57,650 bases of DNA from Acetobacteraceae bacterium (GCA_025354865.1 JANXMB010000100.1:1-57650); one strand, 5' to 3'. Shown: positions 1-9,090, numbered from the stretch's first letter. Program-made: numbers and translations. Notes: generated by a model from the sequence alone, not told the origin.

Positions 1-627
1 CCGCTGGGCGATAGTTTCACCATCGGCAGCAGCGGCGCCATCCAACAGATCAGCCTGACGCTCATCAATCCCAATCACTCCAGCGCGGTGTACAACGTCT
101 CGATTGTCGGCGACGACGGGGAACCCGCACCCTTGGGCACCACATTGTGGTCGCAGACCTTCAGCGCCGGATCGATTGGCAGTACCCCGACCATCATCAG
201 CCTGTTTCCGACCGTCGCCGGCCTCGCGCCCGGGGATCGCTATTGGGTCGAACTATCCAGCGGCATCGGAAGCGACGCGCAATTCGCCTGGGCGATGAAC
301 GCGCGGACAACCGGGACCGGCGTCGCTGCCGGCTTCAATTATAATAGTTATAACAACGATATCACCCAGAGCGGCGCGGGTGTGGCGGAAAATACCTTCC
401 ACACCGCATACCAACTCTGCGTGGCCGACACGATTTCCGGATGCGGCGGCACCCAAACCGGAGCAACCGCGCCGACCGTGACCTTGCCGCTGGATCCGCC
501 CATGCCGCCGGTGCAGGTCCCCATTCAGGTCGATACCGTCGATGCGCCCGAACCTGCCGGCATCGCAGCGTTCGGGATCGGCCTCCTGGGCCTTGGACTG
601 ACACGCCGGGGACGCGCAAAGGCTTAA
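1..627 (+). CDS. PEP-CTERM exported protein, 3' part only
   Basis: The reading frame is open from base 1, so the start and any signal peptide lie outside the window; about 208 residues are visible. The body is a Ser/Thr/Gly/Asn-rich, beta-sheet-like secreted domain resembling the loosely defined choice-of-anchor domains. The C terminus has the tripartite PEP-CTERM signal: an APEPAG motif, a hydrophobic stretch (GIAAFGIGLLGLGL) and a terminal Arg cluster (TRRGR). Such signals are normally cut by an exosortase/EpsH enzyme and mark proteins of the envelope or exopolysaccharide matrix. No exosortase gene is in the window. The sorting signal is clear; the function of the body is unknown. Confidence 0.85.
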   Translation, partial: PLGDSFTIGSSGAIQQISLTLINPNHSSAVYNVSIVGDDGEPAPLGTTLWSQTFSAGSIGSTPTIISLFPTVAGLAPGDRYWVELSSGIGSDAQFAWAMNARTTGTGVAAGFNYNSYNNDITQSGAGVAENTFHTAYQLCVADTISGCGGTQTGATAPTVTLPLDPPMPPVQVPIQVDTVDAPEPAGIAAFGIGLLGLGLTRRGRAKA

Positions 628-680
628 CAGGCCCAGCCCCCCCGGCGACGCGCAATTCAGCCGCGCGCGCCTTGATTACC

Positions 681-692
681 GACCGGCCGGTC
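681..692. promoter_or_regulatory. Perfect 12-bp palindrome upstream of tetR-type gene, candidate operator
   Basis: GACCGGCCGGTC is a perfect palindrome ending 14 nt before the ATG of the TetR-family gene. TetR-family repressors commonly bind palindromes overlapping their own promoter, so this is a candidate autoregulatory operator for the exporter operon. It is GC-rich and could occur by chance in this genome. Confidence 0.4.
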
Positions 693-706
693 ATTAACTG
701 GAGGTC

Positions 707-1339
707 ATGCAGGCCCCGCAGACCGCAACCCGGCGCCGACGCCGCAAGAACGCGCGCCCCCACGAGATCGCCGATGCCGCCCTGGCATTGTTCAGCGAGC
801 GCGGTTACGCCGCGACAAGACTCGAAGATGTCGCCGCCCGCGCCGGCATCGGTAAAGCCACCCTCTATCTATATTTCCCTGCCAAAGAAGACCTGTTTCG
901 CGCCGTCTTGCGGCAAAAGCTGCTGCCCAATCTGACCGAGATCGAAGCCGCCGTCGCCGCCAGCCAGGAACCCGCGCCCGCCCTTCTCCGCAGCTTCGCG
1001 CGTCGTCTGCTGGCCGTGCTGGAAACCGATCTGACGGCAATCCCCAAGCTGGTCCTCGGCGAGTCCGGCAATTTTCCCGCCATCGCCCGAATGTATGCCG
1101 ACGAGGTCGTCGCGCGCGGCATCGCCTTGCTGACCGGCATCGTCGAACGCGGCGTGGCGCGCGGCGAATTGCGTGCGGTCGATGCCCTCGCGGCCATCCC
1201 CTCGCTGGTCGGGCCGTTTCTGACGATGGCATTGTGGAAACATTCGCTGGGGCAGCACACCGCCATCCGCCTCGACCCCCAAACCGTCATGGAAACCCAC
1301 ATGGACATCCTGCTGCTCGGTTTGGAGCCGCGTTCGTGA
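707..1339 (+). CDS. TetR/AcrR family transcriptional regulator
   Basis: This 210-residue protein has the N-terminal TetR DNA-binding domain (about residues 17-63). The helix-turn-helix reads ATRLEDVAARAGIGKATLYLYF, followed by the usual KEDLFRAVL. An Arg-rich tail precedes it. The C-terminal ligand domain resembles the TetR_C group found with efflux systems. The ATG has a good ribosome site (GGAGG, 3 nt upstream). The stop overlaps the GTG start of the membrane-fusion gene, so regulator and exporter share one operon, like E. coli cecR-ybhGFSR. The likely role is repression of this operon until an unknown ligand binds. Confidence 0.9.
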   Translation: MQAPQTATRRRRRKNARPHEIADAALALFSERGYAATRLEDVAARAGIGKATLYLYFPAKEDLFRAVLRQKLLPNLTEIEAAVAASQEPAPALLRSFARRLLAVLETDLTAIPKLVLGESGNFPAIARMYADEVVARGIALLTGIVERGVARGELRAVDALAAIPSLVGPFLTMALWKHSLGQHTAIRLDPQTVMETHMDILLLGLEPRS

Positions 1340-2322
1340 ACCGCCGCGCCTTGATCGCGATGCTCGTGGTGCTGGCCGGGGGGCTAGGGGTGGCCGGGGG
1401 ATTGTGGCTCTGGTACCCGCGCCCGGCCGACAGCCAGACTTGGCAAGGCTATGCCGACGCCGAGTTCGTCCGAATCGGCCCCCCTTTGTCCGGATTGCTG
1501 GTGCAGGTGGCGGTGAAAGCCGGCGACGTCGTCGTGGCCGGACAATTGCTGTTCGCCCAGGACGACATCGCCGACAACGCCGCCCGCGACGAAATCGCCG
1601 CTCGGGTGATGGAAGCCACCGCCCGTCTGGCCAATTTGCAGGCTGCCGGGCGGGAGGAGGAAATCGCCCAGGCGGATGCCAGCCTCGCCGACAACCGAGC
1701 CGCTTTGCAGCGCGCCGCAACCGATCTGGTGCGGGCCGAGATCCTGGTCAAAACCCAGTCGATCAGCGCGCAACAGCGCGACCGAGCGAAGGCGGATATG
1801 CTGTCGGCGGCGGCGAAGGTACGAGCAGCAGAGGCGGTTTTGGCGTTGCGCCGCTCCCCCGCCGGGCGAGCGCAGGAAATCGGCGCGCAAACGGCGGTGC
1901 TGGCCGAAAACACGGCGCAACTGGCACAAGCCGCGTGGCGCGTGGCGCAGCGCCGAATGATGGCACCGACCGGCGGCACGATTGCGGATATATACGCCCG
2001 GGCCGGCGAAACGCCGAACGCGGGGGTGCCCGTCGTGTCCCTGTTGCCGCCGGAGAACCTGCTGGTGCGGTTTTTTGTGCCGGAAACCGCCCTCGCGACG
2101 ATGCATCGCGGCGGGCGGATCGGCATCGGCTGCGATTCCTGCCGGCCCGACCTGACGGCGATCGTGGCTTATGTGTCGCCCCGAGCGGAATACACGCCGC
2201 CGGTGATCTATAGCGAGGCGGCGCGCAGCAAGCTGGTCTACATGGTCGAAGCGCGCCCCGCGCAACCCACGAACGGCGCACTCAATCCCGGTCAGCCGGT
2301 CACCGTCCGGCTGCTTCAATGA
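1336..2322 (+). CDS. HlyD-family membrane fusion (periplasmic adaptor) protein
   Basis: This 328-residue protein starts at a GTG that overlaps the preceding stop. One N-terminal membrane anchor (about residues 5-25) is followed by a lipoyl/barrel-sandwich half motif (VRIGPPLSGLLVQVAVKAGDVV), a long Ala/Gln/Arg-rich coiled-coil hairpin (about 80-195) and the second barrel half with a beta-barrel domain. It should link the inner-membrane ABC transporter to an outer-membrane channel. It is closest in design to YbhG/HlyD adaptors of ABC-2 exporters. The ATG of the ATPase gene overlaps its TGA, indicating translational coupling. No outer-membrane factor gene is adjacent. Confidence 0.88.
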   Translation: MNRRALIAMLVVLAGGLGVAGGLWLWYPRPADSQTWQGYADAEFVRIGPPLSGLLVQVAVKAGDVVVAGQLLFAQDDIADNAARDEIAARVMEATARLANLQAAGREEEIAQADASLADNRAALQRAATDLVRAEILVKTQSISAQQRDRAKADMLSAAAKVRAAEAVLALRRSPAGRAQEIGAQTAVLAENTAQLAQAAWRVAQRRMMAPTGGTIADIYARAGETPNAGVPVVSLLPPENLLVRFFVPETALATMHRGGRIGIGCDSCRPDLTAIVAYVSPRAEYTPPVIYSEAARSKLVYMVEARPAQPTNGALNPGQPVTVRLLQ

Positions 2323-3254
2323 CTAGTTTGGGCATGACCGGGTTGGCCATCGATGTGCATGGCCTGAGCAAGCGTTTCGGCACCAACCAGGTCGTGTCCG
2401 GGCTGGATCTGCAAGTGCCGGAAGGCGAGATCTGCGGCTTCCTCGGCGGCAACGGCAGCGGCAAAACCACCACGATCCGCATGCTGTGCGGCCTGCTGAA
2501 ACCCGATGGCGGGGGCGGCATTTGCCTCGGGCTGGATGTCGTTAAGCAAAGCGCGGAGATCCGGTTGCAGGTCGGCTACATGACCCAGCGGTTCAGCTAT
2601 TACGGCGATCTGACGGTCGAGGAGAACCTCGATTTCGTTGCTCGGCTCTACCAATTGCCGGATCGCCGCCGGATCGTGCGCGATACGATGGCGCGGATGG
2701 CACTGACCGCGCGGGCGGATCGGCTGGCGCAGAATTTGTCCGGCGGGTGGAAGCAGCGCATGGCCCTGGCCGCCTGCATCATGCACCGGCCGAAACTGCT
2801 GCTGCTGGACGAACCCACCGCCGGGGTGGATGCCAAGGCGCGGCGGGAATTCTGGGACCTGATCAACGACATGGCGGGCGAAGGCGTGACGGTGCTGGTT
2901 TCGACCCACTACATGGACGAAGCCGAACGCTGCAAACGGATCGTCTACCTCTCGGGCGGCCGATTGATCGTCCAGGGCACGGCCGAGGCAGTGGTGCGCG
3001 ATGCCGGGCTGGCGGTGTTCGAGCTGACCGGCAGCGGAATCGACGCGATCTCCAAGCAGTTGCGCGGCGCGCCGGGGGTGGAAAGCGCCACGATTTTCGG
3101 CCAGGCGCTGCGTGTCGTCGGGCTGGATCCCGCAGCATTGGCCGCATCCATCGGCGCGCTCGGCGATCGGCCCGGCATCGCGATCGAGCCGGTGCCGGCG
3201 CGGCTCGACGATGTGTTCATCCATCTGCTGCGCGAACAGGATATCGGCGGATGA
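2319..3254 (+). CDS. ABC-2 type exporter ATP-binding protein
   Basis: This 311-residue nucleotide-binding protein has Walker A GGNGSGKT (residues 43-50), an ABC signature LSGGWKQR (Trp at the fifth position instead of the usual Gln), Walker B LLLLDEPTAGVD and an H-loop STHYMDEAE. The C-terminal 80 residues form the extension seen in drug and YbhF/CcmA-type exporters. Unlike E. coli YbhF it has a single ATPase unit, so it should work as a homodimer. It overlaps both neighbours by 4 nt. Substrates are unknown; xenobiotics or hydrophobic compounds are typical for the family. Confidence 0.92.
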   Translation: MTSLGMTGLAIDVHGLSKRFGTNQVVSGLDLQVPEGEICGFLGGNGSGKTTTIRMLCGLLKPDGGGGICLGLDVVKQSAEIRLQVGYMTQRFSYYGDLTVEENLDFVARLYQLPDRRRIVRDTMARMALTARADRLAQNLSGGWKQRMALAACIMHRPKLLLLDEPTAGVDAKARREFWDLINDMAGEGVTVLVSTHYMDEAERCKRIVYLSGGRLIVQGTAEAVVRDAGLAVFELTGSGIDAISKQLRGAPGVESATIFGQALRVVGLDPAALAASIGALGDRPGIAIEPVPARLDDVFIHLLREQDIGG

Positions 3255-4378
3255 GCGGGTTTTCCTTCCGCCGCTTCCTGGCGGTGTTGTTCAAGGAAAT
3301 GCTGGAGATGCGGCGGGATCCCGCCACCATCGGGCTGGTGGCGATGCTGCCGCTGATCCAGCTTTTCCTGTTCGGCTATGCCCTGAACGCCAATCCGCGA
3401 CATCTGCCGACCGGCACGATCGCCGGCGAGGAGTCGCGCTATACCCGCGATCTGGAAGCTGCCCTGACAAACACCAGCTATTTCGACCTGCGGCGGTATG
3501 CAACCGAGGCGGAAGCGGATCGCGGTCTGGCGCGGGGGGAGGTGTTGTTCGTGCTGAACATCCCCCCCGGCTTCACCCGCGACGTCGATGCCGGCCGCAG
3601 GCCGACCATTCTGATGGATGCCGATGCCACCGATCCGACTGCTGTGGCGCAGGCGACCGCCGCCGTGTTGGCCCTGAACAGCACCGCGCTGCAACGCGAC
3701 CTGCCGGCGAATCTGCGCGATCTGCCGGCCGCCGCGCCGTTCCAAACCGTCGTTCACGCCCGCTACAACCCCGAGGCGATTACCGCGCTCAACGTCGTGC
3801 CAGGGCTGATCGGCGTGATCCTGAGTTTCTCCACCCTGGTGATCACCGCTTTGTCGATGACTCGGGAACGCGAGGCCGGCACGATGGAAAACCTGCTGTC
3901 GATGCCGGTCCGCCCGCTGGAGGTGATGTTGGGCAAAATCGTGCCCTATGTCGGGCTGGGCTATGTGCAGGTGTTCCTGATCCTGGCCGTATCGGTCGCT
4001 GTCTTCGGCGTCCCGATGCAAGGATCGATCCCCTTGCTGCTCGCGGTGCTCGGCTTGTTCATCGCGTGCAATCTCGCGCTGGGATTCACCTTTTCCACGA
4101 TCGCTCGGACCCAGATGCAGGCGCAGCAAATGGCGCAATTCGCCCTGCTGCCGTCGATGATGCTGTCGGGGTTCATCTACCCCTTCGCCGGCATGCCGCT
4201 CTGGGCGCGGGCAATCGGGGAAGCGCTGCCGTTGACCCATATCATTCGCATTTGTCGCGGCATCCTGTTGAAGGGCAACGGGCTTGCCGACATTCTGCCC
4301 GATGTCTGGCCGATGGCGGTCTTTGCCGCAATCGCGACCGCCGTCGCGGTTCGCTCGTACCGCGAAACGCTGGATTGA
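3251..4378 (+). CDS. ABC-2 type exporter permease
   Basis: This 375-residue integral membrane protein of the YbhS/YbhR (ABC2_membrane_3) type has a first transmembrane helix near residues 25-45. A large periplasmic domain (about 50-175) follows, then roughly five helices in the C-terminal half. The motif TREREAGTMENLLSMPVRPLEVMLGK is the family's conserved cytoplasmic loop. The start ATG overlaps the ATPase stop by 4 nt. One permease gene is present where E. coli has two (ybhS, ybhR), so a homodimeric pore is inferred. This is the last gene of the exporter operon. Confidence 0.9.
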   Translation: MSGFSFRRFLAVLFKEMLEMRRDPATIGLVAMLPLIQLFLFGYALNANPRHLPTGTIAGEESRYTRDLEAALTNTSYFDLRRYATEAEADRGLARGEVLFVLNIPPGFTRDVDAGRRPTILMDADATDPTAVAQATAAVLALNSTALQRDLPANLRDLPAAAPFQTVVHARYNPEAITALNVVPGLIGVILSFSTLVITALSMTREREAGTMENLLSMPVRPLEVMLGKIVPYVGLGYVQVFLILAVSVAVFGVPMQGSIPLLLAVLGLFIACNLALGFTFSTIARTQMQAQQMAQFALLPSMMLSGFIYPFAGMPLWARAIGEALPLTHIIRICRGILLKGNGLADILPDVWPMAVFAAIATAVAVRSYRETLD

Positions 4379-4403
4379 TGCCGCGCCGACGTCTATCTTG
4401 GAC

Positions 4404-4444
4404 CGCGATGACCGAAGGCGGAATCGCCGTAGGTCTGAATCGCG
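4404..4444. repeat. Copy 1 of a 40-bp imperfect hairpin element
   Basis: The outer arms CGCGATGACC and GGTC-TGAAT-CGCG enclose an inner stem GGCG-GAAT-CGCC. A closely matching copy lies at 30205-30244. Both copies sit just downstream of the stop codon of a rightward gene, here 25 nt after the exporter permease and upstream of the aldehyde dehydrogenase gene. The rest of the 4379-4502 gap shows no gene. Confidence 0.6.
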
Positions 4445-4502
4445 CGACCGAACACAGAGCCGGACCGCCCTATCGCGGTCGGGCGCCGAGGAGAATCGCA
4501 CC

Positions 4503-5981
4503 ATGTTGAACCTTGTTTCGTCGCTGAATCTCGCCGATCCCACCCTTTTCCGGGAGGCCAACTACCTCGACGGCAAATGGGTGCAGGCCGACAACGGCAA
4601 GACCATCGTGGTGAGGAACCCCGCGACCGGTGCGCCGATCGGCGCCGTCCCTGCGATGGGCACGGCCGAAACCCGCCGCGCGATCGAAGCGGCGAACAAG
4701 GCATGGCCGGCATGGCGAGGGATGCTGGCGAAGGATCGGGGCGCGATTCTGCGTAAACTGTCAGACCTGATGTTGGCCAATACCGACGACCTCGGCACCA
4801 TCATGACCGCCGAGCAGGGCAAACCCTTGGCCGAGTCGAAGGGGGAGATCGCCTACGCCGCCAGCTTTATCGAATGGTTCGCGGAAGAAGGCCGCCGGGT
4901 CTACGGCGACACCATCCCGCCGAATGCCAAAGGGCGCCGCATTCTGGTGACCAAGGAACCGATCGGGGTGTTTGCGGCGATCACGCCTTGGAATTTCCCC
5001 GCCGCGATGATCACCCGCAAAGCCGGCCCCGGCTGGGCTGCCGGATGCACCGGGGTGATCCGCCCGGCCAGCCAGACTCCGTTCTCGGCCCTCGCCATCG
5101 CTGTGCTGGCGGAACGGGCGGGCATGCCGGCTGGGGTATGCAATGTGCTGACCGGCCCGTCCGGACCGATGGGGGAGGAACTGACCGGCAATCCGCTGGT
5201 GCGCAAATTGTCCTTCACCGGCTCGACCGAGGTCGGGGCCAAACTGCTGGCGATGTGCGCGCCGACGGTGAAGAAAACCAGCATGGAACTGGGCGGCAAC
5301 GCGCCGTTCATCGTGTTCGACGACGCCGACCTCGACAAAGCGGTGCTGGGCGCGATGGCGTCCAAATACCGCAACACCGGACAGACCTGCGTCTGCGCCA
5401 ACCGGCTGCTGGTGCAGGACGGGGTTTACGACGCTTTCGCCGCCAAGTTGAAAATCGCGGTGGAGGCGATGAAAGTCGGCAACGGCATGGAACCCGGCGT
5501 CAGCCAGGGGCCGTTGATCAATGCCGATGCCGTGGCGAAGGTCGAAGAGCACATCGCCGATGCCGTGGCGCGCGGTGCGCATGTTGTGACCGGCGGCGCC
5601 CGCCACGCGCTGGGCGGCACTTTCTTCGAACCGACCGTGCTGGCCAACGTGCCGCGCGATGCGCTGATCTTCCGGGAGGAAACCTTCGGCCCGGTGGCGC
5701 CACTGTTCCGCTTCTCCACCGAGGAGGAAGCCATTCGTCTGGCCAACGATACCGAATTCGGCCTCGCGTCGTATTTCTACGCCCGCGATGTCGGCCGCAT
5801 TTTCCGGGTCGCAGAGGCGCTGGAATACGGGATTGTCGGGGTGAACGAGGGGATTATCTCGACCGACGTCGCCCCGTTCGGCGGCATGAAATCGTCCGGC
5901 CTGGGCCGCGAGGGTTCCAAATACGGCATCGAGGACTACCTGGAGATCAAGTACATCGCGCTCGGCGGTCTCGACAGCTAG
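4503..5981 (+). CDS. gabD: NAD(P)-dependent succinate-semialdehyde dehydrogenase family protein
   Basis: This 492-residue aldehyde dehydrogenase has the catalytic Glu262 in MELGGNAPF, Cys296 in GQTCVC and a nucleotide-binding PWNFP segment. Length and motifs fit the GabD/SSADH branch, which oxidises succinate semialdehyde to succinate in GABA and related catabolism. The Cys pair C296/C298 is typical of GabD-type enzymes. The frame is open further upstream but homology to the family begins at MLNLVSSLN, so the ATG at 4503 was chosen. No GABA transaminase is nearby; glutarate semialdehyde or similar substrates remain possible. Confidence 0.85.
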   Translation: MLNLVSSLNLADPTLFREANYLDGKWVQADNGKTIVVRNPATGAPIGAVPAMGTAETRRAIEAANKAWPAWRGMLAKDRGAILRKLSDLMLANTDDLGTIMTAEQGKPLAESKGEIAYAASFIEWFAEEGRRVYGDTIPPNAKGRRILVTKEPIGVFAAITPWNFPAAMITRKAGPGWAAGCTGVIRPASQTPFSALAIAVLAERAGMPAGVCNVLTGPSGPMGEELTGNPLVRKLSFTGSTEVGAKLLAMCAPTVKKTSMELGGNAPFIVFDDADLDKAVLGAMASKYRNTGQTCVCANRLLVQDGVYDAFAAKLKIAVEAMKVGNGMEPGVSQGPLINADAVAKVEEHIADAVARGAHVVTGGARHALGGTFFEPTVLANVPRDALIFREETFGPVAPLFRFSTEEEAIRLANDTEFGLASYFYARDVGRIFRVAEALEYGIVGVNEGIISTDVAPFGGMKSSGLGREGSKYGIEDYLEIKYIALGGLDS

Positions 5982-6095
5982 AGCGTGATCGCCTGAGGTT
6001 GACTTCAACCTCGGGCGTGAATCACCCTCTCAAACAAAGGCTTAGACCATGATCCAACGCCGAGATCGCGTGCAACCTCAAACGATCATGGTCTA
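5981..6095. repeat. Tandem pair of intergenic palindromes (REP/RIME-like)
   Basis: Two stem-loops fill the gap after the dehydrogenase. The first (about 5986-6026) pairs CGCCTGAGGTTGA-type arms around a 2-nt loop, with GCGTGAT/ATCACC flanks. The second has perfect 12-bp arms TAGACCATGATC (6043-6054) and GATCATGGTCTA (6084-6095). The wording (gagcgtgatc, gaccatgatc) resembles intergenic palindromic repeats widespread in alphaproteobacteria. It may also act as a transcription end. Confidence 0.65.
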
Positions 6096-6121
6096 GGGTT
6101 CTCGGAGCCGGGCAACAAGCC

Positions 6122-6631
6122 ATGGAACCGTCGATGACCGTCGTCGGCGCCACCGACGCCGATATCCCGTTCATCCTCCGCACCGAACGTTTGCCCGGTT
6201 ACGACGCTCTTGTTGCTCGGTCGGATGCGGCCGGGCATCGGGCGCGCATGGCGAACCAACGCTGCGCCCATTTCATCGCCCGCGCCGACGATCGGCCCGT
6301 CGGCTTCGCAATCGTGCGGGATTGGCATGCACCGGACGGCATCGCCTTGCTGATGCGCATCGCCATGGCCGAACCCGGCAAGGGCTACGGCACGGCGTTC
6401 CTGGGCCGCATTCTGGATCGCGTGTTCGGTGAGACGGCGTGCCATCGGTTTTGGGTGGGCCAGTTCCCCGACAACACCCGCGCCCGCCGGGTCTACGAAG
6501 CGGTCGGTTTCGTGGCCGAGGGCATCGCGCGCGGCAACATCTATCTGAACGGCCAGCACCGGGACGAGTTGATCCTGTCGATCCTCCGCCCCGACTGGCA
6601 GGCGCGGCGAACGGCCGATCGAGCGATCTAA
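6122..6631 (+). CDS. GNAT family N-acetyltransferase
   Basis: This 169-residue protein has the GNAT acetyl-CoA-binding motif A (IAMAEPGKGYGTAFL, about residues 79-93; pyrophosphate loop GKGYGT) and a motif B region DNTRARRVYEAVGFVAEG. It resembles RimJ/RimL-type single-domain acetyltransferases that modify small molecules or protein N termini. An alternative ATG lies four codons downstream. Its stop overlaps the stop of the convergent substrate-binding protein gene (shared bases 6628-6631). The acceptor cannot be predicted. Confidence 0.82.
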   Translation: MEPSMTVVGATDADIPFILRTERLPGYDALVARSDAAGHRARMANQRCAHFIARADDRPVGFAIVRDWHAPDGIALLMRIAMAEPGKGYGTAFLGRILDRVFGETACHRFWVGQFPDNTRARRVYEAVGFVAEGIARGNIYLNGQHRDELILSILRPDWQARRTADRAI

Positions 6632-7635
6632 CTGCCGGCGACGTCGTGCGATTCCTCGAAATACATGTCCTGCCAACGCGGCGCCGTGCGTTTGATGCGG
6701 CCGACCTTCTTCATGAATTCGGCGAACGCCAAAGTTTGCAGCGGCACGGTGGTATATTCCACATCGGGGTCTCTGACCCATTCGGTGAACCGGTCGATCC
6801 CCACCTGCTTGTCCCCGGCCATCGCCAAATACAGTTCGGCAGCCTTACGCGGTTCGGCCGCAATAAACGCATTCGCCTCCTTCTGCGCGGCCAGCACGGC
6901 GGCGCAGATTTTGGGGTTGGCGTCGTGGAATTTGCGAGTCGCGAGCAGCACCCCGTTGGTGTGCTTACCGCCCGTCACATCGTAGGATTTCATCACAGAA
7001 TGCATGCCGGGCATCGCCAGTTCGTAATAGTAGAACGGCGAACTCGCGAGATGGCAGGTAATCTCCGACAGCCCGCCGACGACCGCCGCCATCGCATCGG
7101 GATGCGCCAGCGTCACCGTCAATGGATCGAGCCGAGCGTATTGGTCGAAGCCCCATTTCTGCGCCGCCGCCATTTCCAATGTCAGGGCATGGCCGGTGAT
7201 TTTTACCCCCGGCAGCGCGATGCGGTCTTTCTCGGTCAGGTCGGCAATGGAACGGATGCGGTCCTGCCGGGTCACCATCACGAACGGCATGCATTGCAGG
7301 GCCGACAGCGCCCGCACTTCTTGCGGCGTGCCGGCGGTCTTGTCCCACAGCGTCGCCAGGGTGGTGCCGCCGGGCCCGATGAAATCCGCCTGCCCCGCCA
7401 GCAATGCGTCGATTTGCGGACCGGGTCCGCCCAGCACGGACCATTCGACTTTCAGGCCGGGAATGCCGGCGCGGGCGGCGTGCCGCTCGATCAGCCCCTG
7501 CCGTTCCATCGCCATCATCGACATATAGCCAAGCCCATACTGCTTGGAGATGCGAACGACCGGCGCTTCGGCCCGCGCGGGGCGGATCAGGGTGGGCAAA
7601 GCGAGCACGGCGGCTGCCAAATCGCGACGACGCAT
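6628..7635 (-). CDS. ABC transporter substrate-binding protein, NitT/TauT (SsuA/THI5-like) type
   Basis: This 335-residue periplasmic protein starts with MRRRDLAAAVLAL and a signal peptide ending near ARA-EA (about residue 22); the Arg-rich start could suit Tat or Sec. The body has the NMT1/SsuA fold pattern (YGLGYMSMMAMERQGLIE, then DALLAGQADFIGPGG), as in proteins binding sulfonates, nitrate, thiamine precursors or aromatics. No cognate permease or ATPase gene is adjacent, so it is an orphan binding protein. The reading frame is open far upstream but only the part from 7635 has a signal peptide and homology. Confidence 0.85.
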   Translation of the reverse strand: MRRRDLAAAVLALPTLIRPARAEAPVVRISKQYGLGYMSMMAMERQGLIERHAARAGIPGLKVEWSVLGGPGPQIDALLAGQADFIGPGGTTLATLWDKTAGTPQEVRALSALQCMPFVMVTRQDRIRSIADLTEKDRIALPGVKITGHALTLEMAAAQKWGFDQYARLDPLTVTLAHPDAMAAVVGGLSEITCHLASSPFYYYELAMPGMHSVMKSYDVTGGKHTNGVLLATRKFHDANPKICAAVLAAQKEANAFIAAEPRKAAELYLAMAGDKQVGIDRFTEWVRDPDVEYTTVPLQTLAFAEFMKKVGRIKRTAPRWQDMYFEESHDVAGS

Positions 7636-7722
7636 GGCCGATCCTTTTGTATGGGCGGTGCGACCTTGCCACGCGCCCTCCCCGGCCACAAATTGAGCCC
7701 AGCAATATGAGGGATACGGACG

Positions 7723-9090
7723 ATGGACTTCGACCTGTTCGTGATTGGCGGCGGTTCCGGCGGCGTGCGATGCGCGCGCATTGCGGCCGGGCATGGCGCC
7801 CGCGTGGGCGTGGCCGAGGAACGGTTCTGGGGCGGCACCTGCGTCAATGTCGGCTGCGTGCCGAAAAAGCTGCTTGTGCAGGCTGGCGAATACGGTGCCT
7901 GGGCCGACGATGCGGCCGGTTTCGGCTGGACCATCGAGAAAGGCCCGCACGATTGGGCCAAACTGATCGCCGCCAAGGACCACGAGATCGAACGCCTCAA
8001 CGGCATCTACCGTCGGCTGCTGGGCGGCGCCGGCTGCCAGATCTTCGATGCACGCGCGACGATCGTCGATGCGCATACGCTGGATGTGGGGGGGCAGCGT
8101 ATCACGGCCGAACACATCGTCATCGCCACCGGCGGCAACCCGGAACGGCCGCCGATCCCGGGCGCCGAACACGGCATTGTCTCCGACGATACCTTCTATC
8201 TGCCGACCATGCCGAAGCAGATTGCGATCGTCGGGTCCGGTTTCATCGCGGTCGAATTCGCCGGCATCTTCCAGGCCCTGGGCGCCGAGGTCCATCTGAT
8301 CTACCGCCAGCCCTTGCCGTTGCGCGGTTTCGACCAAGACATGCGCGAAGGCTTGGCCGAGGCGTTGACCGCGCAGGGCGTGATCTTGCACCCCTCGTGC
8401 AGCCCCGAATCGGTCGTAGCCAAAGGCGAGCGCCGCATTCTGACTTACGGCGGCGGCCAGACCTTGGATATGGACACCGTCTTCTTCGCCACCGGCCGAC
8501 GCGCGGCGACCAAGAATCTGGGCCTCGAAAACGTCGGCATTGCGGTGAACAAAGCCGGCGCCGTGCTCGTCGATGCCAAGCTGCGGACCGCCGTGCCGCA
8601 TATCTACGCGATCGGCGACGTCACCGACCGGATCAACCTGACACCCTTCGCGATCGCCGAGGGTCACGCCCTCGCCGATAGCCTGTTCGGTAAGAACCCG
8701 CGTTCGGTCTCGTTGGACAACGTGCCCGCCGCCGTGTTCTCCACCCCGCCGATTGGCACCGTCGGCCTGACCGAGGAACAGGCCGCCGCCAACGGGCCGG
8801 TCGATATCTACGTCGCGAAATTCACCCCGATGCGCCACACTTTGTCCGGACGCGCCCGCAAGACGACGATGAAACTGGTCGTCGATCAGGCGTCGCAGGT
8901 CGTGGTCGGCGCCCATATGCTGGGGGAGGATGCGCCGGAATTGATCCAGGGCATCGCCATCGCCGTGGTCATGGGCGCGACGAAAGCCGACTTTGATCGC
9001 ACCATCGGCATCCATCCGACGGCGGCCGAGGAATTTGTCACCATGCGCACCCGCACCCGCGTCGCAGGGGTCGCGCAAGCCGCCGAATAG
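7723..9090 (+). CDS. gor: Glutathione-disulfide reductase
   Basis: This 455-residue class I flavoprotein disulfide reductase reduces oxidised glutathione with NADPH. An N-terminal FAD motif (VIGGGSGG) is followed by the redox-active pair in GGTCVNVGCVPKK (about residues 42-54), an NAD(P) fold (IVGSGFIAVEFAG), a second FAD segment (YAIGDVT) and a C-terminal interface domain with the catalytic IHPTAAEE. The protein matches the shorter alphaproteobacterial/plant-like GR branch. It starts 87 nt from the divergent substrate-binding gene. Role: thiol redox balance in the cytoplasm. Confidence 0.93.
   Translation: MDFDLFVIGGGSGGVRCARIAAGHGARVGVAEERFWGGTCVNVGCVPKKLLVQAGEYGAWADDAAGFGWTIEKGPHDWAKLIAAKDHEIERLNGIYRRLLGGAGCQIFDARATIVDAHTLDVGGQRITAEHIVIATGGNPERPPIPGAEHGIVSDDTFYLPTMPKQIAIVGSGFIAVEFAGIFQALGAEVHLIYRQPLPLRGFDQDMREGLAEALTAQGVILHPSCSPESVVAKGERRILTYGGGQTLDMDTVFFATGRRAATKNLGLENVGIAVNKAGAVLVDAKLRTAVPHIYAIGDVTDRINLTPFAIAEGHALADSLFGKNPRSVSLDNVPAAVFSTPPIGTVGLTEEQAAANGPVDIYVAKFTPMRHTLSGRARKTTMKLVVDQASQVVVGAHMLGEDAPELIQGIAIAVVMGATKADFDRTIGIHPTAAEEFVTMRTRTRVAGVAQAAE

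Noticed and set aside
7636-9078. Leftward extension of the substrate-binding protein frame
   Set aside because: Antisense to glutathione reductase; the signal peptide fixes the start at 7635.
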